Shown: positions 44,325-53,044 of the stretch, piece by piece
How positions within the stretch are numbered: the first letter of the stretch is position 1
Layout of the letters: every line of letters starts with the position of its first letter
Made by a program: the position numbers and the translations under genes
The notes under the pieces: model-generated
Seen by the model: only the letters and a program-made list of their open reading frames with translations
Told to the model about the DNA's origin: nothing
Database searches by the model: none
Source of the DNA: Olleya aquimaris
GTDB lineage: Bacteria > Bacteroidota > Bacteroidia > Flavobacteriales > Flavobacteriaceae
Direction: 5' to 3'
Length of the DNA stretch: 64,000 nucleotides
NCBI RefSeq assembly: GCF_003259525.1
Contig: NZ_QLLO01000002.1
Coordinates: 124,001-188,000, forward strand

Positions 44325-45560
44325 ATGAATAAAAATTTATTAATTATTGGCTTTGTTTGGCCAGAACCTAAAAGTTCTGCAGCGGGTTGTAGAATGATGC
44401 AATTAATTGAAGTCTTTCAGGCTGGTAATTACAACATAACATTTGCATCTGCTTGTGCTAAAACAGATAACGCATTTGATTTATCAACTATTGGTGTTAA
44501 AACAGAGCCTATTGTGTTAAACGATAGTAGCTTTGATACATTTATTACTAAATTAAATCCAAATATTGTGTTGTTTGACCGTTTTATGGTTGAGGAACAA
44601 TTTGGTTGGCGTGTTGCAGAGCATTGTCCTGATGCGTTAAGATTGTTGGATACAGAAGACTTGCACAGTTTGCGTAAAGGACGTCAACAAGCCTTAAAAG
44701 ATCAAGCGTTTTTTGATAAAAACTATTTACAAAACGACATAGCAAAACGTGAAATAGCAAGTATTTTAAGATGTGATTTAACTTTTATGATCTCTCAAGT
44801 GGAGATAGAAATATTGGTCAATCAATTTAAAGTAGATGAACACTTATTATATTATCTACCGTTTTTATTAGACCCAATTTCCCCAGAAGCACAGCGCAAC
44901 AGTCCAAAATTTAAAGACCGAAACCATTTTATTACCATTGGTAATTTTATGCACGAGCCTAATTTTGATGCAGTTTTATTTTTAAAAGAACAGATTTGGC
45001 CACTCATAAAAAAAGAATTGCCTAAAGCAGAAATGCATATTTACGGATCCTATGTGTCGGAAAAAGCTAAACAATTACATAGCGATAAAGACAGTTTTTT
45101 AATTAAAGGCTTTGCAGAAGATGTTAATCAAGTCATGAAAGAGGCTAAAGTATGTTTAGCACCTTTACGTTTTGGAGCAGGATTAAAAGGTAAACTAATT
45201 GATGCCATGATAAATGGTACACCATGTATTACTACAACCATTGGAGCAGAAGGTATGTATGGCACCTTAAAAGATACTAATGCATTTATAGAGGATGATG
45301 CTACAATGTTTGCTAAACAAGCAGTAGAACTGTATTCTAACAAAATATACTGGAATGGTAAGCAAAAAAATGGTTTTATGATTATTAACACCCTTTATGA
45401 TAAAGCTATTTATACCAAAGATGTGTTATATAAATTAGACTTATTACAAGCAGGTTTGCAAAGTCATAGACAGCAACATTTTTTAGGACAAATCTTGATG
45501 CATCAAACCATGCAAAGTACTAAATACATGAGTAAGTGGATAGAAGAGAAGAATAAGTAG
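44325..45560 (+). CDS. Glycosyltransferase, GT-B fold (group 1-like)
   Basis: This 411-residue protein has the two-lobed GT-B pattern. The N-terminal half begins with LLIIGFVWPEPKSSAAGCRM; the C-terminal half contains HEPNFDAVLFLKEQIWPLI, AEMHIYGSYVSEKAKQL, a GFAEDVNQVMKEAKVCLAPL segment and the nucleotide-sugar-binding GAGLKGKLIDAMINGTPCITT. The pattern is that of surface polysaccharide glycosyltransferases. It has no adjacent glycan genes, so its product cannot be guessed. Its stop is adjacent to the stop of the convergent 74-residue gene with no intervening bases. Confidence 0.85.
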   Translation: MNKNLLIIGFVWPEPKSSAAGCRMMQLIEVFQAGNYNITFASACAKTDNAFDLSTIGVKTEPIVLNDSSFDTFITKLNPNIVLFDRFMVEEQFGWRVAEHCPDALRLLDTEDLHSLRKGRQQALKDQAFFDKNYLQNDIAKREIASILRCDLTFMISQVEIEILVNQFKVDEHLLYYLPFLLDPISPEAQRNSPKFKDRNHFITIGNFMHEPNFDAVLFLKEQIWPLIKKELPKAEMHIYGSYVSEKAKQLHSDKDSFLIKGFAEDVNQVMKEAKVCLAPLRFGAGLKGKLIDAMINGTPCITTTIGAEGMYGTLKDTNAFIEDDATMFAKQAVELYSNKIYWNGKQKNGFMIINTLYDKAIYTKDVLYKLDLLQAGLQSHRQQHFLGQILMHQTMQSTKYMSKWIEEKNK

Positions 45561-45785
45561 TTAGTCTTCGATTTGATAGTCAATATCTAACTTTCGTAAT
45601 GCTCTTAATGCAGAACCAGAGTTTTTATTTAATACTTCAATATCTACAGCATCTCCTTCTAAAAGAATATCAGTTAATTGGTTTGATAGGTTTTGATCTA
45701 CGTTAATCGAGATTTCTAAAATGCATTTAGCTATCGCTCTTTTATCTGGTCTAATCGCATCACATGACAATAAGTTTAATTTCAT
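45561..45785 (-). CDS. Small conserved-looking protein, unknown
   Basis: This 74-residue protein (MKLNLLSCDAIRPDKRAIAK, then alternating helix and strand, ending LRALRKLDIDYQIED) has no signal or membrane segment. The end resembles the small alpha/beta modules of carrier-like proteins, but I do not recognise a family. Codon use matches its neighbours. It converges directly on the glycosyltransferase gene with no gap, and no terminator is visible between them. Confidence 0.55.
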   Translation of the reverse strand: MKLNLLSCDAIRPDKRAIAKCILEISINVDQNLSNQLTDILLEGDAVDIEVLNKNSGSALRALRKLDIDYQIED

Positions 45786-45858
45786 AATTCCAATTTGTGT
45801 AGGTAATATACCATAATTAACTTGTGATAAGTTAAGCCAGAGTTATTAAATCAAATTA

Positions 45859-47559
45859 TTAAGACTCCACGCTTTTGTTTTTCATAAGCGATTGTAATAC
45901 AAAAGCAATTATCATAACAATTGCACAACCCACAAAATTTAACCATAAAAACGGTAGGTTAATAAAATCGTATTCATCTAAAAAGTATAGTGCAATAACA
46001 ATAACTTGAGTGATTAGTGCAGCAATAAACACTGCATTAGCTTTGATGTATTTAAAGAAAAATGCTAATAAGAAAATACCCAATACATTACCGTAAAAAA
46101 TAGAGCCAATAATATTAACTAATTGAATTAAATTTTCAGCGAGATTAGCAACACAGGCGACACCTATTGCAATAATTCCCCAAAGTAACGTAAATCCTTT
46201 TGAGGCTTTAACCATTTCAGATTCCGTTTTTGGACCCACTTTATGTTTATATAAATCGATAGTTGTAGTGCTAGCTAAAGCATTTAGCTCTGATGCTGTA
46301 CTGGACATAGCAGCACTTAAAATAACTGCTAACAATAGTCCAATTAACCCTTTAGGCAAATTATTAAGGATAAAATGGATAAACACATAGTCTTTATCGT
46401 TATCCTCAACTTTTAAACTTTTAGCTTCACCAGCTTTTACAATTAGTGCTCTAGCGTTTGCTCTTAATGTATCACTTTGTGTGTTGTAACTGGCTATCAA
46501 CTCTTGGTTAATAGTTCCGTTAGCATTGGCAAACTCTGTAATAGCTGCTTTTTTTAAGTCAAATACTTCCTGTTGTTTAATTTGCAGAGCTTTGTATTTG
46601 TCTGCATAATCTGAGTTTAATACCACTTCTGTAGCTGTGGGATTAAAGTTTATTGGTGCTTCATTAAATTGATAAAACACAAACACCATGACACCAACTA
46701 ACAGAATAAAAAACTGCATAGGTACTTTTAGCAGTCCATTAAAAATTAGTCCTAAACGCATTTCTCTAACAGATTTTCCTGACAAATAACGTTGTACTTG
46801 ACTTTGGTCAGTACCGAAATAAGAGAGCATTAAAAAAGTACCACCAATTAATCCAGTCCAAACCGTATATCTGTTATCTAGGTCAAAAGAAAAATCTAGC
46901 ACTTCCATTTTACCACTAGCACCAGCAATATCTAGTGCTTTTCTAAAAGTGATATCGTCAGGTAAATGATTTAATATTAATATGAAAGCAATGATCATTC
47001 CTGTAAAAATCACAATCATTTGATGCTTTTGTGTCACATTGACTGCTTTTGTACCACCTGAAACCGTATAAATTATGACTAAAACACCAATTAAAATATT
47101 AAGGACTAATAAGTTCCAGCCCAAAACAGCAGATAGGATAATTGCTGGAGCAAAAATGGTGATTCCTGCTGCCAATCCACGTTGTATTAAAAAGAGAATA
47201 GCAGTTAACGATCTGGTTTTACGATCAAAACGCTTTTCTAAAAACTCGTATGCAGTATAGACTTTTAATCTGTGATATAATGGGATAAAAACCATGCAAA
47301 TCACAATCATTGCTATAGGTAACCCAAAATAAAATTGGACAAATCCCATTCCAGAATGAAATGCTTGTCCAGGTGTGCTTAAAAAGGTAATGGCACTAGC
47401 TTGAGTCGCCATAACCGATAAGCCAATAGTCCACCATTTGCTGGTATTACCACCTTTTAAATAGTCTTGTACGTTTTTACTTCCTCTGGTTTGGTATGTA
47501 CCATAAATCACTATAGTTAGTAACGTTCCTAATAAGACAATCCAATCTAATGTTTGCAT
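45859..47559 (-). CDS. Sodium:solute symporter (SSS family)
   Basis: This 566-residue transporter has about 13 membrane helices. SSS motifs include the N-terminal GGNTSKWWTIGLSVMATQASAITFLSTPG-like stretch (NTSKWWTIGLSVMATQASAI), GGTKAVNVTQKHQMIVIF around residue 170, and SAAMSSTASELNALASTTTIDLY near 410-433, where Ser/Thr residues form the second sodium site. A polar insert of about 60 residues near 300-370 contains a charged helical loop. The substrate could be a sugar, vitamin or amino acid; the PIG-L deacetylase encoded just upstream hints at an amino sugar. A 34-residue membrane ORF lies immediately upstream. Confidence 0.88.
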   Translation of the reverse strand: MQTLDWIVLLGTLLTIVIYGTYQTRGSKNVQDYLKGGNTSKWWTIGLSVMATQASAITFLSTPGQAFHSGMGFVQFYFGLPIAMIVICMVFIPLYHRLKVYTAYEFLEKRFDRKTRSLTAILFLIQRGLAAGITIFAPAIILSAVLGWNLLVLNILIGVLVIIYTVSGGTKAVNVTQKHQMIVIFTGMIIAFILILNHLPDDITFRKALDIAGASGKMEVLDFSFDLDNRYTVWTGLIGGTFLMLSYFGTDQSQVQRYLSGKSVREMRLGLIFNGLLKVPMQFFILLVGVMVFVFYQFNEAPINFNPTATEVVLNSDYADKYKALQIKQQEVFDLKKAAITEFANANGTINQELIASYNTQSDTLRANARALIVKAGEAKSLKVEDNDKDYVFIHFILNNLPKGLIGLLLAVILSAAMSSTASELNALASTTTIDLYKHKVGPKTESEMVKASKGFTLLWGIIAIGVACVANLAENLIQLVNIIGSIFYGNVLGIFLLAFFFKYIKANAVFIAALITQVIVIALYFLDEYDFINLPFLWLNFVGCAIVMIIAFVLQSLMKNKSVES

Positions 47560-47562
47560 AAT

Positions 47563-47667
47563 TTAGAACAGTTTAGTGATAAAGTAAAAAGCCAAAATAT
47601 ATAAAGCATTAGCTACTAATAGTAAGGTGTACAGAGGTTTCCATTGGTATTTTGGTTGGTCTTGCAT
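47563..47667 (-). CDS. Short single-TM protein upstream of the symporter
   Basis: This 34-residue ORF (start MQDQPKYQWKPLYTLLLVAN, then ALYILAFYFITKLF) has a polar N-terminus with Trp and Lys, one membrane helix and a Lys near the end. It lies three bases upstream of the sodium:solute symporter ATG, so the two are probably co-translated. The composition and position look like a genuine small accessory peptide of the transporter, similar in principle to the small DUF997/YhdT-type partners of other SSS carriers, though the sequence is different. It was too short for routine gene calling. Confidence 0.6.
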   Translation of the reverse strand: MQDQPKYQWKPLYTLLLVANALYILAFYFITKLF

Positions 47668-47688
47668 TTTCTATTTTTTAGTGTAACA

Positions 47689-47784
47689 CTTCGACAAGCT
47701 CAGTGTGACATTTTGATTTTGTATTAAAATTATATTATAAATTAAGCCTATTGAAACGAAGCTGTCAGTCTGAGCATGTCGAAG
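47689..47784. repeat. Imperfect inverted repeat with GTCGAAG ends
   Basis: A left arm at 47689-47710 (CTTCGACAAGCTCAGTGTGACA) and a right arm at 47763-47784 (TGTCAGTCTGAGCATGTCGAAG) are inverted copies with 19 of 22 positions matching, separated by 52 A/T-rich bases. The arms are much more G+C-rich than the spacer. This kind of TGTCANNCTGAG...GTCGAAG palindrome recurs across Bacteroidota genomes as an intergenic repeat. It lies between the PIG-L gene end and the symporter unit. Confidence 0.75.
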
Positions 47785-47806
47785 ACTTCATTTATAGTGT
47801 TATTTA

Positions 47807-50335
47807 TTAATTTTTTAGTCGATTATTTCTGTTTAAATCCTCTTTTCCAATACTCAACATGTTTGCAAATAATCTGTAAGCACCAGACACACCAGCAGGA
47901 AATTCTCTAAAAAAGCTAAGTCCTGTATAGATATAATGTCCTTTTCCATGCTTTGCAACTAAGAGGCTTCCTGTTTTTGGTGTTTCACCTGAATCATTCA
48001 TGGATAAAATGGGTGTAAATTCTGGAGCCCATTCGTCTGGAAAATACAGTCCACGCTCTTGGGTCCATCCTTCAAAATCTTGAGAAGTAATTGTATTAGG
48101 AAAATTAAGCAACTCGTGTTTAGGATTTAGTAAGGTGACTTCAGCCTGTTCATCAGTGACACGATCTCTGGATAATTTTAAACTATAAGGTGCAATATTA
48201 TCTACTTTAATCCCTCGACTGGTATTGTATTGTACAATCATATTTCCACCTTTTTCAACAAAATCAAATAAAATATCTTGTTTAAATTTTAAGTCTTCCA
48301 CAATATTATAGGCTCTAATTCCAACAACAACTGCATCAAAAGCACTTAATCTTTCAGTAGTGATATCTTCAGGTTTTAACACTAGCACGTTGTAACCAAT
48401 TTGTCTTAAACTTTCTGGTACTACGTCTCCTGCACCTTCTATATAAGCGATGTTTTTACCACGTTTTTTAATGTCTAGTCGCACGACTTTACTCTCGCTA
48501 GGTAACGATACGGTTTGAAACGGAATATGATTGTAATCAATCTCTACCAATTCTCTGGTATAAATCTGATCACCTACGTGCACCATTGGTGTCATAAGAC
48601 CTTCGTTTTGGTTTTTAGGAGGTATTACAGTAAAAATTAAAGTCTGTTCTTGACCTTTATTAGCGATTAAAAACTTTTGTTTTTCAGGATATACAGACCA
48701 TCCATTAGGGTGTGCAATTTGTACAAAGCCTTCTAAATTATCGCGACCAGCTTTTACTATAACAGGAATGTCTTTTTGTTGGTCTGTTTCAAAAATGATT
48801 ACTTTTTCAGCAATTTTAGCTGAAGCTTCTGGAATAATCTCGAACGGTCTATACAATTCGCCTTTATCTGGTTTAGAATAGCGATATATTAAATCCTTAG
48901 TGGTTTTATATGAAAAACCATTAATGGTTAAATTAAAATCAACAGTAATTGCTCGAGGAGTCTCAGGTTTACCTATTAAACTTTTGTCTTCTACTTTATA
49001 CATCCCTAAACTTCCTTTTTGGTTTAACCAATACGGAGTTGTTGGATTTAGATAGGTTGGGATGGTTACGCTTTCTTTTATCTCTTCTTTTTCGTTAGGT
49101 TTTAAAACAATTCCAGAGGACATACTAGCACCTTTATTAATTATAGAATAACTGTCTAATCTAATAGAAGCATTACTTCTGTTTAATGCTTCAATAGCAA
49201 TGTCTATAGTTTGATTGGTGCTGCTGGTTGGTGTGTTAGCTGATGCTTCTAAATACAATCCAGCACATGCTTCAATAATACGGTCAATCTCTTTAGTTTT
49301 TATAGTTTTCCAGTGATTGTCTTCAAGATTTTGAATGAGTGTTCTGGCTTTTAACAAATCATTTAAATGTATAGAAGGGTTTTCAAAATTAAAATTGTTT
49401 TGAACTGTTTTTAAAATAGATTCAATTTTATCTCCACCTTTTACTCGTGTCCAAGTCGTGTTAATACCATCAAACAAGTTGGATTTGTCTTTAGGTAAAT
49501 CGCCTTTAATTAATTCTACCCATTCTGTTTGGCTACCTCTAGTTGTTAATCTTCCAAAACCTTGACATAAATGTTTGCTACTAGCTAACGATGCAATCTC
49601 GTTATTAGATAGCCCTAAAGCAGGATAATAGACACCAACATCAAAGTTTAATAAGTTGGTTTTATCTGCTTCGTCAAATTTTTCTTGACTTCCGTAAAAC
49701 CACCATGAGGTATTAAAAAACCCGCGTTTTGGTTGCCAGGTCCCATATTGATTGACTTGATCTGGGTAGGCATTTTTATCATTTGCCATATCGAAAGCTT
49801 CCAAACTTAGCATTGCAGAACTAGTGTGGTGACCATGAGTAGTACCTGGAGTTCTGTGGTTAAATCTGTTAATAATAATATCTGGTTTAAATTGTCTAAT
49901 AGCCAAAACCACATCGCTAAGGACTTCTTCTTTATTCCAAATATCTAGGGTTTCGTCTGGGTGTTTTGAGTAGCCAAAGTCGTTTGCTCTAGTAAAGCGT
50001 TGTTCGCCACCATCTGTTCGTCTTGCAGCCAATAATTCTTGGGTACGTATAACACCTAATAGCTCTCTAAGTTCTGGGCCAATTAAGTTTTGGCCACCAT
50101 CACCACGAGTTAACGACAAATAAGCTGTACGTGCTTTTATATGGTTGGACATATAGCTTATTAAACGTGTGTTTTCATCATCTGGATGCGCAGCAACGTA
50201 TAAAACAGAACCTAAAAAATTAAGTTTTTTTATGGCTTGATGTATCTCTGATGCGTTTAATTTTTCTGGTTGTTGAGCTTGTAAACTAATTGTAAAGCAA
50301 CATATAAATAGGAGAGAAGCAATTATTTTTTGCAT
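47807..50335 (-). CDS. PIG-L (LmbE-type) deacetylase with C-terminal glutamine-amidotransferase-like domain
   Basis: This 842-residue secreted protein has a signal peptide (ending SLQAQQ) and an N-terminal PIG-L domain with the zinc motif AHPDDE at residues 49-54 and a second ligand block THGHHTSS near 167, which together bind zinc and deacetylate N-acetylated sugars. Residues about 360-600 are beta-rich (CARDB/immunoglobulin-like). The last 220 residues (AFDAVVVGIRAYNIVEDLKFK, GGNMIVQYNTSRG, GHYIYTGLSFFREFPAGVSG) resemble a ThuA-like/GATase fold. It is encoded just before a small membrane ORF and a sodium symporter, suggesting deacetylated sugar uptake. The substrate is unknown. Confidence 0.85.
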   Translation of the reverse strand: MQKIIASLLFICCFTISLQAQQPEKLNASEIHQAIKKLNFLGSVLYVAAHPDDENTRLISYMSNHIKARTAYLSLTRGDGGQNLIGPELRELLGVIRTQELLAARRTDGGEQRFTRANDFGYSKHPDETLDIWNKEEVLSDVVLAIRQFKPDIIINRFNHRTPGTTHGHHTSSAMLSLEAFDMANDKNAYPDQVNQYGTWQPKRGFFNTSWWFYGSQEKFDEADKTNLLNFDVGVYYPALGLSNNEIASLASSKHLCQGFGRLTTRGSQTEWVELIKGDLPKDKSNLFDGINTTWTRVKGGDKIESILKTVQNNFNFENPSIHLNDLLKARTLIQNLEDNHWKTIKTKEIDRIIEACAGLYLEASANTPTSSTNQTIDIAIEALNRSNASIRLDSYSIINKGASMSSGIVLKPNEKEEIKESVTIPTYLNPTTPYWLNQKGSLGMYKVEDKSLIGKPETPRAITVDFNLTINGFSYKTTKDLIYRYSKPDKGELYRPFEIIPEASAKIAEKVIIFETDQQKDIPVIVKAGRDNLEGFVQIAHPNGWSVYPEKQKFLIANKGQEQTLIFTVIPPKNQNEGLMTPMVHVGDQIYTRELVEIDYNHIPFQTVSLPSESKVVRLDIKKRGKNIAYIEGAGDVVPESLRQIGYNVLVLKPEDITTERLSAFDAVVVGIRAYNIVEDLKFKQDILFDFVEKGGNMIVQYNTSRGIKVDNIAPYSLKLSRDRVTDEQAEVTLLNPKHELLNFPNTITSQDFEGWTQERGLYFPDEWAPEFTPILSMNDSGETPKTGSLLVAKHGKGHYIYTGLSFFREFPAGVSGAYRLFANMLSIGKEDLNRNNRLKN

Positions 50336-50349
50336 GGTAATGTTTAATA

Positions 50350-50368
50350 ATTTGAAAGTCTTTCAAAT
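50350..50368. promoter_or_regulatory. Palindrome at the PIG-L promoter
   Basis: The sequence at 50350-50368 is a perfect 9-bp inverted repeat with a 1-base centre (ATTTGAAAG-T-CTTTCAAAT), 14 bases upstream of the PIG-L ATG. It overlaps a minus-strand TATATTTG -7-like element at 50364-50371. A regulator bound here would block transcription start; it may also be chance in A/T-rich DNA. Confidence 0.4.
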
Positions 50369-50455
50369 ATAAACAATCGTGTTTGTAATTGACGTTTTTT
50401 AGATTTCTTTAACTTTATGAAAGTTAATATGATGTTTAATCAACTATTTACTACA

Positions 50456-51535
50456 CTAAAGCCACTTTTTACGTTTAAAATAAATAAGCATACCAATTAA
50501 AACCACAATCATAACCACCCAAACTACGTAATAACCATATTGATAATGTAATTCTGGCATGTGCTCAAAATTCATCCCATAGATACCAGCAATAAAGGTT
50601 AATGGTATAAAAATGGTAGCAATGATGGTTAGTACTTTCATGACTTCGTTCATTTTATTACTAATAGTAGTCATGTACATATCCATTAAACTCCATATCA
50701 TATCTCTGTAAATATCTATGGTTTCTGTGACTTGGATAATATGGTCATAAACATCTCTAAAAAAGTGTGTCGTTTTTTCTTCAATTAGGTTATTATCGTT
50801 TTTTTCTAAACGACTTATAATTTCGCGAAGCGGAAAAATAGCACGTCTTATTTTTAATATTTCACGCTTTAAATCTTGGATTTGTTGTGCAATTTCTTCT
50901 TGAGTTAGGCCTGTAAATAAATCGTCTTCAAGATCTTCAATCTTGTTACCCATGGTTTCTATAATAGCATAGTAATGGTCGACAATTGCATCTATAAGTG
51001 CATATAATAAATAGTCTGCGCCTTCGCTTCTAATACGTCCCTTTTTTTTGCGAATTCGTTCTCTAACACTATCAAAAACATCACCATCAGACTCTTGAAA
51101 GGTAAGTACGTAATTTTTACCCATAATCATGCTAACTTGTTCTGAAACAATGTGTTCTGCATCATCATAATACATCATTTTTAATACAATAAAAATGTAA
51201 TCTTTATAGGTGTCTATTTTGGGACGTTGTGAGGTATTTACTATATCCTCTAAAATTAAAGGGTGTAAATTGTAATAGTTCCCTATTCTTTCAATTTCGT
51301 CAATAAAATTTAAACCATTAAGATTAAACCAAGTTGCGGTTTCTGAATCTTTAAAATGAAAGGCTTCATCAACCGAGTTTATATCGGCTTCCTTAAAGTC
51401 GTCTTCACTATAATCAAAAACATGAAGATGTAACGCTTTATTTTGCTTAGCTCCTGTGTAAATTAATGCACCAGGAATTTGCCCTATTTGCTTTTTGTAA
51501 TGCTGTGTGCGCTTTTTTTGTTTTTTTTTAGCCAT
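50456..51535 (-). CDS. corA: Magnesium/cobalt transporter CorA
   Basis: This 359-residue channel has a large cytoplasmic N-terminal domain, a long stalk helix and two C-terminal membrane helices. The GMN selectivity motif is at residues 320-322 (AGIYGMNFEHMPEL), followed by the second helix (VVWVVMIVVLIGMLIYF) and a basic end KRKKWL, as in CorA. The N-terminal 20 residues are strongly basic (KKKQKKRTQHYKKQ). It moves Mg2+ or Co2+ down the membrane potential. The MscS-type channel gene is encoded 9 bases downstream on the same strand. Confidence 0.93.
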   Translation of the reverse strand: MAKKKQKKRTQHYKKQIGQIPGALIYTGAKQNKALHLHVFDYSEDDFKEADINSVDEAFHFKDSETATWFNLNGLNFIDEIERIGNYYNLHPLILEDIVNTSQRPKIDTYKDYIFIVLKMMYYDDAEHIVSEQVSMIMGKNYVLTFQESDGDVFDSVRERIRKKKGRIRSEGADYLLYALIDAIVDHYYAIIETMGNKIEDLEDDLFTGLTQEEIAQQIQDLKREILKIRRAIFPLREIISRLEKNDNNLIEEKTTHFFRDVYDHIIQVTETIDIYRDMIWSLMDMYMTTISNKMNEVMKVLTIIATIFIPLTFIAGIYGMNFEHMPELHYQYGYYVVWVVMIVVLIGMLIYFKRKKWL

Positions 51536-51544
51536 AACTACCTT

Positions 51545-52081
51545 TTAATGCATATCTCCAAAATCTTCTATTGCATCTTTCTGAACTAAAGTTACAGCTT
51601 TTTGTAGAATTAGATTGTTTGGGTAAGTCACTAAGTCGCCATTATCCAATCTTAAATGTAATTGAAACGCACGTATATCTTCTATAATCCCTTCAATTGG
51701 CGCATCTTTATCGTGTATTTTAATTTTGTCTCCTACTTTGTAAGGAAAAGAGAAAAACATAATAATACCAGAAGTAATGTTGCTTAAAATAGACCAAATA
51801 GCAAATAATCCAATACCAATAACAGCAAAAACAGAAGAGAAAATAACTGCTAAGTCTTCAAATTTTGCTCCAAAAATGTAGGCTACAAATAAGATGAATA
51901 TTAAAAATAAAGTAACTGTAGTGTAACGGGAAATTAGACCAATTCTAGCATCATTGATTCCGGTTTTTTGTCCTAATTTTTTTATTGAAACTTTTAATAT
52001 AAAGCGAATAAGAATAAATATAGCTAATACTATGGTTGTATTAATTAATTCTGTTTTAAAATGTTCTAAAAACATAAGCAC
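51545..52081 (-). CDS. Small-conductance mechanosensitive channel, MscS-like
   Basis: This 178-residue protein has three membrane helices in its first 115 residues, then the MscS beta domain: the pore-helix region IWSILSNITSGIIMFFSFPYKVGDKIKI, EGIIEDIRAFQLHLRLDNGDLVTYPNN and LILQKAVTLVQKD. The C-terminal alpha/beta vestibule of E. coli MscS (286 residues) is absent, so this is a minimal version. It should release osmolytes on hypo-osmotic shock. An ATG two codons in (52075) is an alternative start. It is encoded 9 bases after corA. Confidence 0.87.
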   Translation of the reverse strand: MLMFLEHFKTELINTTIVLAIFILIRFILKVSIKKLGQKTGINDARIGLISRYTTVTLFLIFILFVAYIFGAKFEDLAVIFSSVFAVIGIGLFAIWSILSNITSGIIMFFSFPYKVGDKIKIHDKDAPIEGIIEDIRAFQLHLRLDNGDLVTYPNNLILQKAVTLVQKDAIEDFGDMH

Positions 52082-52107
52082 GTTTAATTGTATAACAAAT
52101 ATAGTTT

Positions 52108-53013
52108 TTATTCTAAGCCTAAGGTTTTTCTTAACTCTAAATCTGCATTACTATTTTTATTCCAATAGGCAGATTTTATAGTTTTCAATTTTGTAGCTTT
52201 TGTTGTTAATCCCTTGGTGGTTTCGGACCATGATTCAATATTATAAGGGAATTCTGGATTGTAGTTTATCTCTAGTGTTTTGTCTAATTCTTTATTAGTT
52301 AGCTTATATGTTCCTGGCACATGTTCCGCGAAAGCGTTATAACTTTTTAAAGGTTTATGGTTAAGTCTAATAAACTCTAAATTTGGAATTACAGATATAT
52401 TACCAGTAGGTAAGCTGTTAGGATTAATACGTAGTTGGGTCCAAATTTCGTTTTCTAACACTGTTTTTTCTAAGGTAAATTGCTGGTCTGCTTCTCCTTG
52501 AAAATAGGAGTGTGACGTTACTTGAAACTGATCTCTGTTATTAAGTTGAGTGTAAACTTGACCACACCATTCTTGCACAGAAGCACTAATTTTTATTGCA
52601 TGCTGATTGTTGGCAACTGGATAAAAGGTGCTTTGCATGATGGAATATGGGTAAATACCTGTATTGAAATTTTTAGTGCTATTTAATTTTAAGACGTTAA
52701 TGTTTGATGGATTACTCTGGTCTGCTTTTACTTGCTCTTTTGCTAAAAAAGGTTCTGTAACATAAACCAATACTGCATGACCATCTCTTATTTCTCCATA
52801 ACGCGCTTGTTCTAGTTTGTAAGATGAGATTTCTGCTTCTCCTGCATACCAATAGTTGTTAAACTGTTGGTCTGGTTTAAAAGCTGGTGTGTTGTTTGAT
52901 TTAGAGACAATAGTTTGGCTTACTACTTCTTTATTGTTGACGTTTTTATTTTTGTTACAACCAAAAAGTAATAGAATAAATGGAATGAGTACGAGTGTTT
53001 TAATGGGTTTCAT
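52108..53013 (-). CDS. Lipoprotein of unknown function, maf-linked
   Basis: This 301-residue lipoprotein has the lipobox LLFGC (Cys19) and a globular domain of unknown fold, with conserved-looking blocks such as YWYAGEAEISSYKLEQARYGEIRDGHAVLVYVTEPFL and SVQEWCGQVYTQLNNRD (fragment lengths here are as seen). Similar flavobacterial genes carry the name septum formation inhibitor Maf, which I think is transferred from the neighbouring maf gene, since no Maf motif is present. It follows maf by 31 bases on the same strand. Its role is unknown. Confidence 0.65.
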   Translation of the reverse strand: MKPIKTLVLIPFILLLFGCNKNKNVNNKEVVSQTIVSKSNNTPAFKPDQQFNNYWYAGEAEISSYKLEQARYGEIRDGHAVLVYVTEPFLAKEQVKADQSNPSNINVLKLNSTKNFNTGIYPYSIMQSTFYPVANNQHAIKISASVQEWCGQVYTQLNNRDQFQVTSHSYFQGEADQQFTLEKTVLENEIWTQLRINPNSLPTGNISVIPNLEFIRLNHKPLKSYNAFAEHVPGTYKLTNKELDKTLEINYNPEFPYNIESWSETTKGLTTKATKLKTIKSAYWNKNSNADLELRKTLGLE

Positions 53014-53044
53014 AGTCGATTTTATTTAGTATAAAATTACAACT

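Noticed and set aside
52108-53013. Name septum formation inhibitor Maf for the 301-residue lipoprotein
   Set aside because: It has a lipobox and no Maf motif. The real Maf protein is encoded by the neighbouring gene.
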